The notes: generated by a model from the sequence alone, not told the origin. Shown: positions 47,436 through 54,760, numbered from the stretch's first letter. The stretch is DNA of 64,000 nucleotides from Alistipes indistinctus YIT 12060 (GCF_025144995.1 NZ_CP102250.1:248001-312000), one strand, 5' to 3'. Program-made: numbers and translations.

Positions 47436-47513
47436 CGGGGTGTAGCGCAGTCCGGTTAGCGCACCTGCTTTGGGAGCAGGGGGTCCCAGGTTCGAATCCT
47501 GGTACCCCGACCA
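47436..47513 (+). tRNA. tRNA-Pro (anticodon TGG)
   Basis: Acceptor CGGGGTG / TACCCCG with one G-U, anticodon stem CCTGC/GCAGG with loop TTTGGGA (TGG), T arm CCAGGTTCGAATCCTGG, encoded CCA. Confidence 0.97.
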
Positions 47514-47541
47514 AAGACTTCAACCGGCATCCAAATCTATA

Positions 47542-47616
47542 CGGGGTGTAGCGCAGTCCGGTTAGCGCGCCAGCTTCGGGAGTTGGAGGTCCCGGGTTCG
47601 AATCCCGGTACCCCGA
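47542..47616 (+). tRNA. tRNA-Pro (anticodon CGG)
   Basis: Same scaffold as the first, anticodon stem CCAGC/GTTGG with loop TTCGGGA (CGG), T arm CCGGGTTCGAATCCCGG, discriminator A. The 3' CCA is not encoded (CAA follows). The 28-bp spacing and shared promoter indicate one tandem transcript. Its 3' end is a possible attachment site for the element that follows. Confidence 0.96.
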
Positions 47617-47636
47617 CAAATTAAAGTTTTGATTAT

Positions 47637-47672
47637 AAGGTTCTTGCATCCCGAGCAAGAACCTTTTTTTTT
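47637..47672 (+). terminator. Terminator of the tRNA-Pro transcript
   Basis: 11-bp stem AAGGTTCTTGC / GCAAGAACCTT with a 7-base loop, then a T run to 47672. Confidence 0.88.
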
Positions 47673-47681
47673 GGCGATTTT

Positions 47682-47705
47682 AAAATTTGCCCCAAAATTT
47701 GCCCC
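47682..47705. repeat. 12-bp tandem repeat beside the tRNA
   Basis: AAAATTTGCCCC twice in direct tandem, between the tRNA terminator and an outward-facing promoter. Possible arm-type site of the element's left end. Confidence 0.4.
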
Positions 47706-47743
47706 AAAACCTGAAACAGCATAGACCTTCGCACTTTTCACAC

Positions 47744-47774
47744 CAAAGATACTAATACTATACTATCCAAACAA
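47744..47774 (-). promoter_or_regulatory. Leftward promoter near the tRNA junction
   Basis: Minus-strand TTG (47774-47772), 20 bp, TATCTTTG (47751-47744), reading toward the tRNA. The transcript could encode a 29-residue peptide at about 47716-47630 or be a small RNA; neither is certain. Confidence 0.45.
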
Positions 47775-47782
47775 ATAGGATA

Positions 47783-47808
47783 AAATTGCCGATCATGATC
47801 GGCAATTT
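47783..47808 (-). terminator. Palindromic terminator after the 160-residue gene
   Basis: 26-bp perfect palindrome (arm AAATTGCCGATCA) overlapping the TGA stop; followed by TTTTAT on the minus strand. Confidence 0.6.
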
Positions 47809-48290
47809 CATTTATATGCTCCATCATCAAGTTCCGGCCATTTGTGTATTATTTTATCGTCTAATGCAACGATATAAATTCCATTGCGATCCTCAAAATC
47901 CAGAATAATCGGGTATTTTTTCAGGACAGACTTATACTCGTCCCGGAATGAGAGTCGGATAATTCGTGCAAAGTCGATGATCGGCAACGGCATGGGTAAC
48001 GGTCTGTCGTATTCTCGATAACAGTGCATGATCTCCAACCTGCATTTTTCTACCTCATCAGGTGTAAAAGCTTTGTTTTCTACTATCTTGATTGCGCGTA
48101 CACACAAAGAACGCTCGTCGATAATCCGGCAAAGTTTTTCTCGATGTTTGTTGCGATAGCGGTAAGAAGATTTGGAAAGATTGCCCGCCGAGACAAAACA
48201 AATATTTCGGAACCGGCTATCGTTTACTGCCGACTCATATTCAGCGTCTAATCCGGTCTTTTTTATCCGTAGTCTTTCAATGGTTTTCAT
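47808..48290 (-). CDS. Hypothetical protein, 160 residues
   Basis: Protein rich in charged residues with no recognised family. N-terminal helices (ERLRIKKTGLDAEYE), a Cys/His-containing middle (EIMHCYREYDRP) and a C-terminal beta stretch (GIYIVALDDKIIH). No signal peptide or membrane helix. It is the last gene of the minus-strand accessory block before the tRNA. Its stop overlaps a palindromic terminator. Function unknown. Confidence 0.65.
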   Translation of the reverse strand: MKTIERLRIKKTGLDAEYESAVNDSRFRNICFVSAGNLSKSSYRYRNKHREKLCRIIDERSLCVRAIKIVENKAFTPDEVEKCRLEIMHCYREYDRPLPMPLPIIDFARIIRLSFRDEYKSVLKKYPIILDFEDRNGIYIVALDDKIIHKWPELDDGAYK

Positions 48291-48314
48291 ACTTGGAAGT
48301 TTAAAAATTTAAAA

Positions 48315-48347
48315 AAGGTCGCCATTCCCACAGTGAATGACGACCTT
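48315..48347 (-). terminator. Terminator after the 73-residue gene
   Basis: Stem AAGGTCGCCATTC / GAATGACGACCTT with a 7-base loop and one mismatch; followed by a T run on the minus strand. It confirms that the TGA at 48373 is a true stop. Confidence 0.75.
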
Positions 48348-48372
48348 CTGAAACAGATTTTACTATCGGCTG

Positions 48373-48594
48373 TCAGTGATTTTCATCAAGTCTTTTTAGC
48401 TGATCTTTAATAACGTCAATTCTTTTCTGCAATTCGTCCTCTTTTTGGAAGGAAGGCGTGCATTTGACGCGGCGCATTCCGGTACCCCATCCCATGTCGT
48501 CAATCACTCGGTGCAGTCTCAGTTTTTCATTGTAAAGGCGCTCTTCCAATCTTTTCAGACGTTTTTGGAGCGTTTCTTTCGAAAATTTTCTCAT
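48373..48594 (-). CDS. Small coiled-coil hypothetical protein
   Basis: Protein of 73 residues, almost entirely helical and strongly charged (KETLQKRLKRLEERLYNEKL, ELQKRIDVIKDQLKRL), interrupted by a short GWGTGMRR turn. Likely a small coiled-coil dimer; no family recognised. It follows the 298-residue gene by 11 bp, so the two are likely co-transcribed. Function unknown. Confidence 0.65.
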   Translation of the reverse strand: MRKFSKETLQKRLKRLEERLYNEKLRLHRVIDDMGWGTGMRRVKCTPSFQKEDELQKRIDVIKDQLKRLDENH

Positions 48595-48605
48595 CTCTGA
48601 TATTT

Positions 48606-49502
48606 TTAGACATTCTCGAGTTTGTCAGAGAGTAATAGTTCTGCGAGGGCCGCGTTTTGAGGGATCACCACCGGAATATCCGTACTCCCGGGTTTATAAA
48701 GTTCCGTCGCCACGTTGTAGAGATCCCATGCCGTAAGTTGTTTTTTGTCGATGGCCAGTTTTAACAGTTTCTCGGTGAAGTCGGAGATTTGCGATTGGTT
48801 GAGAGGGTAAATATCAACCCGTGAAGAAAGGCGCTTGTCGGAACTGTCGTGCGAGACACGCAAGGTCGTGAGCAGACCGATGTAAGCGTAAACCTCCACT
48901 GGCGTGAGTATTTTTGCCTTGAGGCCGGCGATTCGTTTACGATCCTCCGCCAAATGGTTGTCGAAACTGCCCAACCATTCGTCCACCCGTTCGAAAAGTT
49001 GCTCTATCGATACTTTCTCTTTTCCGTAGTTCGATACGATGCGCTCCGGCGAGAGGATGCATTGGTTGTGGCATATTTTCACGCATGGGCCGATGGCCAC
49101 CTGAATACCGCTTTGATGGAAGGCAACCACAAGCGAGGTCGTGAGTTCGTCCGTCTCCTGTTCCTTGATGCGGATTGTGGTGTAGATGCGACGCAGGATA
49201 TGTGCCTCAACGGCACGTTCTCCGAATTTTTCCTCGACCTGCGGCAGTACCACCACCCCGGGCTCGTTCCGGTTCCGGTTCTGGGCGGCGAAAATTTCTT
49301 CGACCTCGTAGTTCAGATTGTTGTGGCGGCAGATTTCCTCCATTTGCTCGATGACCTGATAATGGTATATGCCTTTGAGCGGCGCGCCGTAAATGTCGTT
49401 TTCTTTGAAAGTTCGACGCAATGTGTCGAGTGTAACCACTTCGATGGAGTTGGTCGTAAAATCGAACTGTGCTTGTGCGGTCGTTGCTACTGAATTTTCC
49501 AT
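48606..49502 (-). CDS. Hypothetical protein, possibly DUF3871/DUF932-like
   Basis: Protein of 298 residues. The order VAFHQSGIQVAIGPCVKICHNQC, a middle helical region, YIGLLTTLR and a late LTAWDLYNVATELYK resembles the layout of Bacteroidota mobile-element proteins of the DUF3871/DUF932 type, where an AIG-x-C-N-C block and a WxxYN block are conserved. The match is from memory and weak, so the family is uncertain. No signal peptide. A terminator at 49534-49562 separates it from upstream genes, so it has its own promoter. Role unknown, perhaps anti-restriction or plasmid maintenance. Confidence 0.5.
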   Translation of the reverse strand: MENSVATTAQAQFDFTTNSIEVVTLDTLRRTFKENDIYGAPLKGIYHYQVIEQMEEICRHNNLNYEVEEIFAAQNRNRNEPGVVVLPQVEEKFGERAVEAHILRRIYTTIRIKEQETDELTTSLVVAFHQSGIQVAIGPCVKICHNQCILSPERIVSNYGKEKVSIEQLFERVDEWLGSFDNHLAEDRKRIAGLKAKILTPVEVYAYIGLLTTLRVSHDSSDKRLSSRVDIYPLNQSQISDFTEKLLKLAIDKKQLTAWDLYNVATELYKPGSTDIPVVIPQNAALAELLLSDKLENV

Positions 49503-49533
49503 AATAATTTGTTTTTAAGGTTATTAAAACACA

Positions 49534-49562
49534 AAAGCGACGAGCTGTTTGCTTGTCGCTTT
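49534..49562 (-). terminator. Terminator upstream of the 298-residue gene
   Basis: Stem AAAGCGAC / GTCGCTTT with a 13-base loop; on the minus strand followed by TTTTGTGTTTT. Ends the transcript of the PRTRC side. Confidence 0.6.
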
Positions 49563-49650
49563 CTATTGTCATGTTTAATAATGAAGTCCGTCGTGGTTCA
49601 GAGAGACAGCGACGGAGGTGATCGTTCGAATGTTATATCGTTTGCAGTCT

Positions 49651-50025
49651 TCATATTTCCCTGATTAACTTGACCAATCGACTCATATCGGGTTGTTGGC
49701 TGAATGTCGTCCGCTGGAACCGAGGTGTACGGATAATTTCGCTCCCGTCGATCAGCAGTCCCGGCAGAAAATATTCATCATGGACAACGATAAAGAACAG
49801 TTTGAGATCCCCTATTGCGGCCACATAGGAGACGCACTTTTCCGTAGTCCCGTTTCCCGAATCGATCTGGAATACTTGAGGGGACTCGAATACGATCTTG
49901 TGCAGGGATTGCAGCATTTTTCCGTCCAAGCCGATGTATTCGAGGCATTCCCTTGCGATCTTCACTTGACCGGCCGGTCCGGCAAGCTTTATTTCAGTCG
50001 GTATTGTCAATGGAATGGCTTGCAT
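49651..50025 (-). CDS. Hypothetical protein, 124 residues
   Basis: Protein with no recognised family: a short N-terminal segment, a helix (VKIARECLEYIGLDGKM), and beta-rich C-terminal half (YVAAIGDLKLFFIVVHDEYF). No signal peptide or membrane helix. It lies downstream of the PRTRC genes, 34 bp after the 95-residue gene. Function unknown. Confidence 0.6.
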   Translation of the reverse strand: MQAIPLTIPTEIKLAGPAGQVKIARECLEYIGLDGKMLQSLHKIVFESPQVFQIDSGNGTTEKCVSYVAAIGDLKLFFIVVHDEYFLPGLLIDGSEIIRTPRFQRTTFSQQPDMSRLVKLIREI

Positions 50026-50059
50026 TGGGATATTTGATTGAAGTATAATGCGGAAATCA

Positions 50060-50347
50060 TCAAATGAGAGGTAAATATTTGTGTCGAATCATCTCTGCGA
50101 TCTCACAGCACATTTGATAGGAGGCTCTGTTGCGATCGTCGATTATGACGTTCCCGGGCGTGGACATAAATAGAATGCATTCCCTGATCATGCGGAAAAA
50201 GTTTTGCTGAAGCGTCCGGTGCATATTGGGAATGCAGGCAGCGAATCTTGCAGGATTGGAGCAGCTGTTAAGTATTTTTTCCAGTTCCTTGAGAGCGATG
50301 TACTCCTGCGATCGCTCCAACTCTTTCTGTGAAAATTGTTCAGACAT
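50060..50347 (-). CDS. Hypothetical protein, 95 residues
   Basis: Protein from the ATG at 50347 (MSEQFSQKELERSQE). Mostly helical, with a Cys-containing core (ILNSCSNPARFAACIPNMHRT) and RECILFMSTPG. It starts 62 bp after thiF and is in the same orientation, so it may be the last gene of the cassette transcript. The longer frame to 50509 runs into thiF out of frame and is rejected. Function unknown. Confidence 0.6.
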   Translation of the reverse strand: MSEQFSQKELERSQEYIALKELEKILNSCSNPARFAACIPNMHRTLQQNFFRMIRECILFMSTPGNVIIDDRNRASYQMCCEIAEMIRHKYLPLI

Positions 50348-50409
50348 AATTTTTACATTTTTAGAAATTAGGTTGGTAATTATGAGGATAATGTTTTCCC
50401 GTCGGAATA

Positions 50410-51192
50410 CTATACCGAAATCGGATTGACCCGCAATGTATCGAGGTTCAGATAGAGTCCGTGATAGAGGATCAGGCCCTCGCGGAACAATTTCCACAAA
50501 AGGCTGCAACCGAGATGAGCGAGCGTCGAATTGACGAATAAGTCCTGCTTGTTAAGAGCCTCAGCCAACGAGCAGCTCGGCCCGGAATCTTCATCCTTGA
50601 TCGTGCCGTAGCTTTTCACGTAATCGGTTACGCACGGCAGCCGTTGTATGGTCTGAAACTTTTTCGACTTTGGTTGTTCGATATTTTCCCGGATCGTTCC
50701 GAGTATGATTTGCCCCGTTTTCTGGGCATTCCCGAAATCACACCAGTACAGGGGGGTGGCATAGTCCGTATAACTGTTGCCTCGGCCTGTCGATTTGAGA
50801 AGCCGGGCAAGATTGACCCTCGATGATACACTGTCCGTACAAGTGATAAAAAGATTTGCGCTTGTGTTATCTTCCTCTTGTGGATAATGGGTTGTTTCGG
50901 CTTGCCAATCACTGCCGAAAAATCGGTTGATCCGCGTAATAATACACTGAGCTTTGTTGAGTCCGAGATCGGCTTCTCCGAAAAGCTGTCGTCCGATATT
51001 GGATTCGCTGACGAGATCTGGGTCGTACACCCTGACGGACAGACCGCAATGGCCGAGCGTTCGCAGGGCCTGATCCATTCGTGCGAGTGACGTAACGACC
51101 TGCGATCCCGTGCCTCCCGCGCCGATCACATTGATCGTGACGGGGTGCTGCGGGTTCAGCAAATACGAATCTGAAAAGTGTGCGCGTGTCAT
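50410..51192 (-). CDS. PRTRC system ThiF-family protein (E1-like)
   Basis: E1-like adenylating enzyme of 260 residues. The nucleotide-binding motif is INVIGAGGTGSQ (about 20-31), the family motif DPDLVSESNIGRQLF (58-71) holds the Asp/Asn/Arg residues that bind ATP-Mg, and CTDSVSSR (118-125) follows. Candidate active-site Cys are C187 (RLPCVTD) and C207 (GPSCSLAEAL). The layout matches the PRTRC ThiF family, predicted to activate a ubiquitin-like protein by adenylation. It overlaps the PRTRC-B gene by 4 bp (ATGA), showing translational coupling. Substrate and biological role are unknown. Confidence 0.92.
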   Translation of the reverse strand: MTRAHFSDSYLLNPQHPVTINVIGAGGTGSQVVTSLARMDQALRTLGHCGLSVRVYDPDLVSESNIGRQLFGEADLGLNKAQCIITRINRFFGSDWQAETTHYPQEEDNTSANLFITCTDSVSSRVNLARLLKSTGRGNSYTDYATPLYWCDFGNAQKTGQIILGTIRENIEQPKSKKFQTIQRLPCVTDYVKSYGTIKDEDSGPSCSLAEALNKQDLFVNSTLAHLGCSLLWKLFREGLILYHGLYLNLDTLRVNPISV

Positions 51193-51881
51193 TTGAGTAG
51201 TTGGTTAAGGGTTTTACGGTAAGGTTTAAGTTCGTTCGGATCGAACGGCTGTTCTTTGGCCGCTTTCGTGACCAGCACCAAATTATGCTCGGTGGGATTG
51301 CCTTCGGAACTCAGGTGTGAGAATTCCGATTGCCAGAAGCGTTTTTCCCAGTAATCTGTCAGTTCGTCGTAAGTCGGGTTAAGGGGCTTATTCAGTCGCG
51401 CCGTACCGAGGCAGACATCGTTCGACGAGGTATTGAAAAACGGCGCAAGAAACAATTCTGCATTTTTGGCAGGACGCTTGCCTTTGTAGGCAAAAATTCG
51501 CAGCGTTTCGTTTGTGGCAATGTATATCACACCCGGCATATGGTATTCGGCATTTTCCATGCATAAGTCTTTTCGGAAATACATCATGCGTTTCGCCGGT
51601 GGGTTATACCATATATACTTTTCCCGTCCTTTTCTGACGTCGCAGTAGAGCATGGTTTCGGGTATGGGGCCGAACGGCGTACCCGAATGCGATTCGCAGT
51701 ATGCGGACGTGAGGCGGTTCATGAATTCGCAGGATACGGGCTGTGCCGCTCCCATTTTTCCGTCGGGCGTGATCGGACGCGTTTCGAGATAGAACATTTT
51801 TTCCGGTTCTTCGCAATGGTAAACGATCAGTGCCGCCTCGGGCCGGAGCAGCATATTGATTTTTTCCGTAAGGCAATTCAT
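51189..51881 (-). CDS. PRTRC system protein B (E2-like)
   Basis: Protein of 230 residues of the PRTRC-B family, described in the literature as a prokaryotic E2-like (Prok-E2_D) fold. The conserved C-terminal half has NAELFLAPFFNTSSNDVCLGTARL-type residues; the expected catalytic Cys is C157 in NDVCLG. The N-terminal half (LRPEAALIVYHC) is beta-rich. Its stop TGA overlaps the thiF ATG. The cassette order E, C, F-position, B, ThiF supports a conjugation relay with C as the modifier, which is a prediction and unproven. Confidence 0.88.
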   Translation of the reverse strand: MNCLTEKINMLLRPEAALIVYHCEEPEKMFYLETRPITPDGKMGAAQPVSCEFMNRLTSAYCESHSGTPFGPIPETMLYCDVRKGREKYIWYNPPAKRMMYFRKDLCMENAEYHMPGVIYIATNETLRIFAYKGKRPAKNAELFLAPFFNTSSNDVCLGTARLNKPLNPTYDELTDYWEKRFWQSEFSHLSSEGNPTEHNLVLVTKAAKEQPFDPNELKPYRKTLNQLLK

Positions 51882-51885
51882 TTTG

Positions 51886-52992
51886 TCAGGGATTATGGGT
51901 TGTTATGAATTCCACGAAACGCTCGATCCATTTGGAGAAACGCTCCGGATAATCGTCCATTGAAAACGGTTTTTTTAGATCGGGTGTAAGGTATAGTGTC
52001 GTCGCAGGAGTGATGATGTAATCGCAGTTTTGCAACTCCGTGTTAACCATTTCGGAAAGATTCTCGTTCAATACGTCATCCACGTCGTAAACCACCCGTA
52101 TCATCCGGTCGGGATCGACCCTTATCATATCTGATTCTTGCGTTTCGTCATACGGATCGTAGAGATAATGCATAATGGATGGTTTGTCATGGCCGACGAA
52201 CTGGAAACCCTCTTTGAATAACTTTGCCAGCAGTTCCTCGTATTCGTTGACGGGCTGATAACGATCGAGTACCTGCGGCAACCGTTTGTAGTAACATCGC
52301 CTTTCCACCCGCTCCAACAGATGTCGGGCGTGTCCGTTTATATAAGAGCGAATCGCGCCTCGGTATTCCCTGCGTTCTTTTTTATCGAATTCTCCGCTTG
52401 CAGCGTTTTCGGCCATCCAGTCAATCGTCCAGTCTAAATCGTCATTATCGGTCAGATAGGTCATCCCGTTATGGAGGGCGAATTCATGAATAAACGAAAT
52501 GGCTATGCGCTTGAGTTTTCCCGTCAAGATGTCGATAAACGAGACGGGCAGCCAGTGAAACGTCCAGTCCGGCCACCTGTGGTATCGATATAAACAAAAG
52601 GTCAGCCTGTTCTGGTCGACCTCGAAATTGACTTCCTCGGCTGTCAATTTATCCAGTTCCTTATATAATTTGGCGATGCTTTCGCAAAGGGAATGTCCCG
52701 GAATATGCACCAATTTCCGGCCGATCAGTCCGGCATAGTTGCAGGCGCTGTCGAGCAGATAGCGGTAGTTTTCCTCGGTGATGAGATCGACGGTTCCTGC
52801 GCTCGTTTCCCACTCGATTTTTTTAGGAGCGATGGCATTTATTGTTGATTTCAAAAAATCATGACCGCAGCGCATGGCGGTAAGATCCGCTTCTTGTGTT
52901 CGGCTCCCCGTTCGAGATTGTGATTCCCCGCCTCCTCGATAATAAGGCGGGATAGTGTATCTATTTGTCGGTCGTCCAATAGCTGTTTGCAT
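51886..52992 (-). CDS. PRTRC F-position protein (hypothetical)
   Basis: Protein of 368 residues from the longest start, or 328 from the ATG at 52872. It lies at the position of protein F in PRTRC cassettes and ends 4 bp before PRTRC-B. No catalytic motif is recognised; visible features are HIPGHSLCESIAKLYKE, WPDWTFHWLPVSFIDIL and DEYPERFSKWI-like acidic helices at the end. The first 40 residues look unlike protein (poor composition, RTGSRTQEAD) and overlap the 57-residue ORF in another frame, so the later start is preferred. Assignment to F is by position and length only. Confidence 0.6.
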   Translation of the reverse strand: MQTAIGRPTNRYTIPPYYRGGGESQSRTGSRTQEADLTAMRCGHDFLKSTINAIAPKKIEWETSAGTVDLITEENYRYLLDSACNYAGLIGRKLVHIPGHSLCESIAKLYKELDKLTAEEVNFEVDQNRLTFCLYRYHRWPDWTFHWLPVSFIDILTGKLKRIAISFIHEFALHNGMTYLTDNDDLDWTIDWMAENAASGEFDKKERREYRGAIRSYINGHARHLLERVERRCYYKRLPQVLDRYQPVNEYEELLAKLFKEGFQFVGHDKPSIMHYLYDPYDETQESDMIRVDPDRMIRVVYDVDDVLNENLSEMVNTELQNCDYIITPATTLYLTPDLKKPFSMDDYPERFSKWIERFVEFITTHNP

Positions 52993-53024
52993 GGTCCCTT
53001 TAATTTTTTGGTTTTCATCTTCAT
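52851..53024 (-). CDS. Overlooked small ORF between PRTRC-C and the F-position gene
   Basis: ORF of 57 codons starting 4 bp after the PRTRC-C stop and ending inside the start of the F-position gene, in another frame. Its composition looks like a real protein (KGPCKQLLDDRQIDTLSRL, then LIIEEAGNHNLERG), with helical and charged residues, whereas the F frame in the same stretch does not. Its stop TGA overlaps the alternative ATG region of F. It could be a separate coupled small protein, or the true N-terminus of F after a frameshift. No family recognised. Confidence 0.5.
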   Translation of the reverse strand: MKMKTKKLKGPCKQLLDDRQIDTLSRLIIEEAGNHNLERGAEHKKRILPPCAAVMIF

Positions 53025-53028
53025 GCTT

Positions 53029-53250
53029 TTATCCCTTTGTTCCGAGTGTCGTTTTAAAAGTATAAATGCTTTGGTCGTTTTTGATTTCGGGTCCTTGTGC
53101 CGTGGCCGTAGTTAACTCGGGATATGTATTCGAGTAGAAATTCATCACTTGATCTACCGTCATGGACGGATTGGGATCGGAAAGCGCGATCAGTTCGTTT
53201 CCTTTCTGGAAGGTAAAGGCCCTGTCGAGTCCGTTGATTGCGAGTGCCAT
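53029..53250 (-). CDS. PRTRC system protein C (ubiquitin-like)
   Basis: Small protein of 73 residues, the usual length for PRTRC-C, a family described as prokaryotic ubiquitin-like (Prok_Ub). The core DPNPSMTVDQVMNFYSNTYPEL is the most conserved part, and the C-terminus ends in LGTKG with Gly73 last, as expected for a modifier activated at its C-terminal carboxylate. The N-terminus RAFTFQKGNE is a likely first beta strand. It lies 18 bp after the E gene and 4 bp before a small ORF. Whether it is conjugated to targets is unproven. Confidence 0.9.
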   Translation of the reverse strand: MALAINGLDRAFTFQKGNELIALSDPNPSMTVDQVMNFYSNTYPELTTATAQGPEIKNDQSIYTFKTTLGTKG

Positions 53251-53268
53251 TGTTATCGGTTTTTAGTT

Positions 53269-53979
53269 TTAGAATAATGTCTGATTCGTCATGTTCTGGC
53301 AAATGTCTTTTGCCCTGCATTCTTCTGGAAAATCGATGATTTCGTTGTACGGATCTTCTTCTTCATTCTCATCATCATCATCATCTTCATTGTTATCAGT
53401 ATCATCGATTGAGGCTGGAGGCCGGACAGCCTGTTGTGTTACAGATGACCCAGTTGCGGTTTTGCCGAAAAGCGATCCCTGACACATTTTTGCTTGCACA
53501 TCTTCGAGTAGCAAAGTGATCTTTTTCTTATTTAGGTCGTTTGCGTATAATCGTGCCTGACGAAGATTGACCATTGCGTCGCCCAGCTTCCCTGCGGCTA
53601 TTTGTTCTTCTGCTTTTTTCTTGAATTTGTCGCTTTTTTCTTTCCGCTCTTTTTCCTCTTTTTCCTTTTTATCTTTTTCCGCTTTCGCCGCCTTACTGTT
53701 GGCTTCGGCTACTTCTAACTGGTGTTCGAACTGTTTCATGTTAGTCAGAAGCCCTTGCGCTTTGGGAACGGGCTGCGCCAATGCTGATGTGAAACCCTGA
53801 TCCAGTTCTTCCGGAATGCCGGTTGCCGTAAAAGGAGTAATGTAGTGTTGCGCTTGATCCTGAAGTCCGTTCATTTTAGTAATGACAGCTACCGTCAGGA
53901 CGTTTTCATCCGTTTTGCGAATGGTGAGGATCAGGTCCGTATCCTGTCCCATCATTTGATTGATTTGTTGGAAAAACAT
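53269..53979 (-). CDS. PRTRC system protein E
   Basis: Protein of 236 residues, first of the cassette. N-terminal beta domain (about 1-75) has the family pattern with TGIPEELDQGF; a long Lys/Glu coiled coil follows (about 85-170, with many KEK/EKE repeats); the tail (about 200-236) is extremely acidic (runs of Asp/Glu). The N-terminal domain is the PRTRC-E hallmark. Length is typical of the family. The role is unknown; a scaffold for the conjugation partners is possible. Upstream lies a small membrane protein gene on the same strand. Confidence 0.85.
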   Translation of the reverse strand: MFFQQINQMMGQDTDLILTIRKTDENVLTVAVITKMNGLQDQAQHYITPFTATGIPEELDQGFTSALAQPVPKAQGLLTNMKQFEHQLEVAEANSKAAKAEKDKKEKEEKERKEKSDKFKKKAEEQIAAGKLGDAMVNLRQARLYANDLNKKKITLLLEDVQAKMCQGSLFGKTATGSSVTQQAVRPPASIDDTDNNEDDDDDENEEEDPYNEIIDFPEECRAKDICQNMTNQTLF

Positions 53980-54016
53980 AGTGATTGGTTTTAGTGTACA
54001 ACAATATGATTCGGCC

Positions 54017-54217
54017 TTAATAGGTCATTAACAAATAGATGATACCGCCTGTAATGCACAATGGCAAGAGTCGGTATAACAACCGAAGAATCCAACGAAC
54101 GATCCAGAATGCGATAGCCAGCAGAATCAGGTTGTGCAGGATCAGCTTCCAATAAAATGCGATAACCGCGATTAGGGTAATAATTCCCACTGTCTTAAAA
54201 ATTCTTTTCGTTTTCAT
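54017..54217 (-). CDS. Small two-helix membrane protein
   Basis: Protein of 66 residues, almost wholly hydrophobic, with two long membrane helices (about 9-40 and 45-63) and basic residues at the N-terminus and in the turn (RWILRLLYRLL). No family recognised. Its start overlaps the stop of the next gene upstream (ATGA at 54214-54217). It lies 37 bp before PRTRC-E. Function unknown. Confidence 0.65.
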   Translation of the reverse strand: MKTKRIFKTVGIITLIAVIAFYWKLILHNLILLAIAFWIVRWILRLLYRLLPLCITGGIIYLLMTY

Positions 54218-54495
54218 TTTATTTCTTCATTACAAGTTTCTACTTTGGGGATAACCGTTTCCGGATGGATGTCGAAATTCCAGTCTGTCAGATCGTCCCC
54301 CAATGTAGAGTGAATAGTCCCTCCCATCACGAGTCCGCATTCTTCGAGAACGGCTCGCCGAGCCTCCCGTTCATTTTCGGCCACCACAAAATATTGACCT
54401 GTAAAGACGTACTGTACATGTACGGCATAATGTTCACTCATATGCTTCAAAATTAAAGGGATGGCCGATTGTAGGCCATCCCTGTTTATTGGCAT
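54214..54495 (-). CDS. Hypothetical protein, 93 residues
   Basis: Small soluble protein of unknown family with a compact alternating pattern (HVQYVFTGQYFVVAENEREA, then EECGLVMGGTIHSTL and LTDWNFDIHPE), suggesting an alpha/beta fold. It overlaps the membrane protein gene by 4 bp and the next upstream gene by 10 bp, indicating a tightly packed operon. Function unknown. Confidence 0.65.
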   Translation of the reverse strand: MPINRDGLQSAIPLILKHMSEHYAVHVQYVFTGQYFVVAENEREARRAVLEECGLVMGGTIHSTLGDDLTDWNFDIHPETVIPKVETCNEEIK

Positions 54496-54683
54496 CTGGC
54501 TTTAGCGCCGTATGCCTTCAATTTTTCCTTGTCAAGCTCGTAAATTTCCAATGGGAGCAGATAACTTTTGGATTTACTCTTTAGAGATGCCGCGCCTAAA
54601 TAGTTGGCTTCAGGATATTCCTGCACAAATCGTTTGCAGATCCGGTTAGAGGGTTTCACGTTGAAAATGATACATTTCTCCAT
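54486..54683 (-). CDS. Hypothetical protein, 65 residues
   Basis: Small protein from the ATG at 54683 (MEKCIIFNVKPSNRIC). Basic and Lys-rich in the middle (SLKSKSKSYLLP), ending with an acidic-basic helix. No family recognised. It overlaps the 93-residue gene by 10 bp. The longer frame to 54698 has only a TTG start. Function unknown. Confidence 0.6.
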   Translation of the reverse strand: MEKCIIFNVKPSNRICKRFVQEYPEANYLGAASLKSKSKSYLLPLEIYELDKEKLKAYGAKARCQ

Positions 54684-54706
54684 TTCGATGAGATTCAAAA
54701 AATCAT

Positions 54707-54741
54707 CAGCGCCGGAAAACCATGTCGGTTTTCCGGCGCTG
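54707..54741 (-). terminator. Terminator after the 214-residue gene
   Basis: 15-bp perfect stem CAGCGCCGGAAAACC / GGTTTTCCGGCGCTG with a 5-base loop, followed by a T-rich run on the minus strand. It separates the upstream genes from the PRTRC side. Confidence 0.88.
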
Positions 54742-54760
54742 AAAGTTTAATTGTGAGTGA

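Noticed and set aside
47350-47658. Open frame of 102 codons on the minus strand covering both tRNA-Pro genes
   Set aside because: Repeats of GxxPGTPC/SNPGPPT-type residues come from translating tRNA T arms; both cloverleafs are complete.
48373-48375. Readthrough of the TGA of the 73-residue gene (17 more codons open)
   Set aside because: A terminator hairpin lies in the downstream stretch, so this is a normal stop.
50348-50509. Longer N-terminus of the 95-residue gene reaching into thiF
   Set aside because: The first part overlaps the thiF end in another frame and lacks protein-like composition; ATG at 50347 is well placed.
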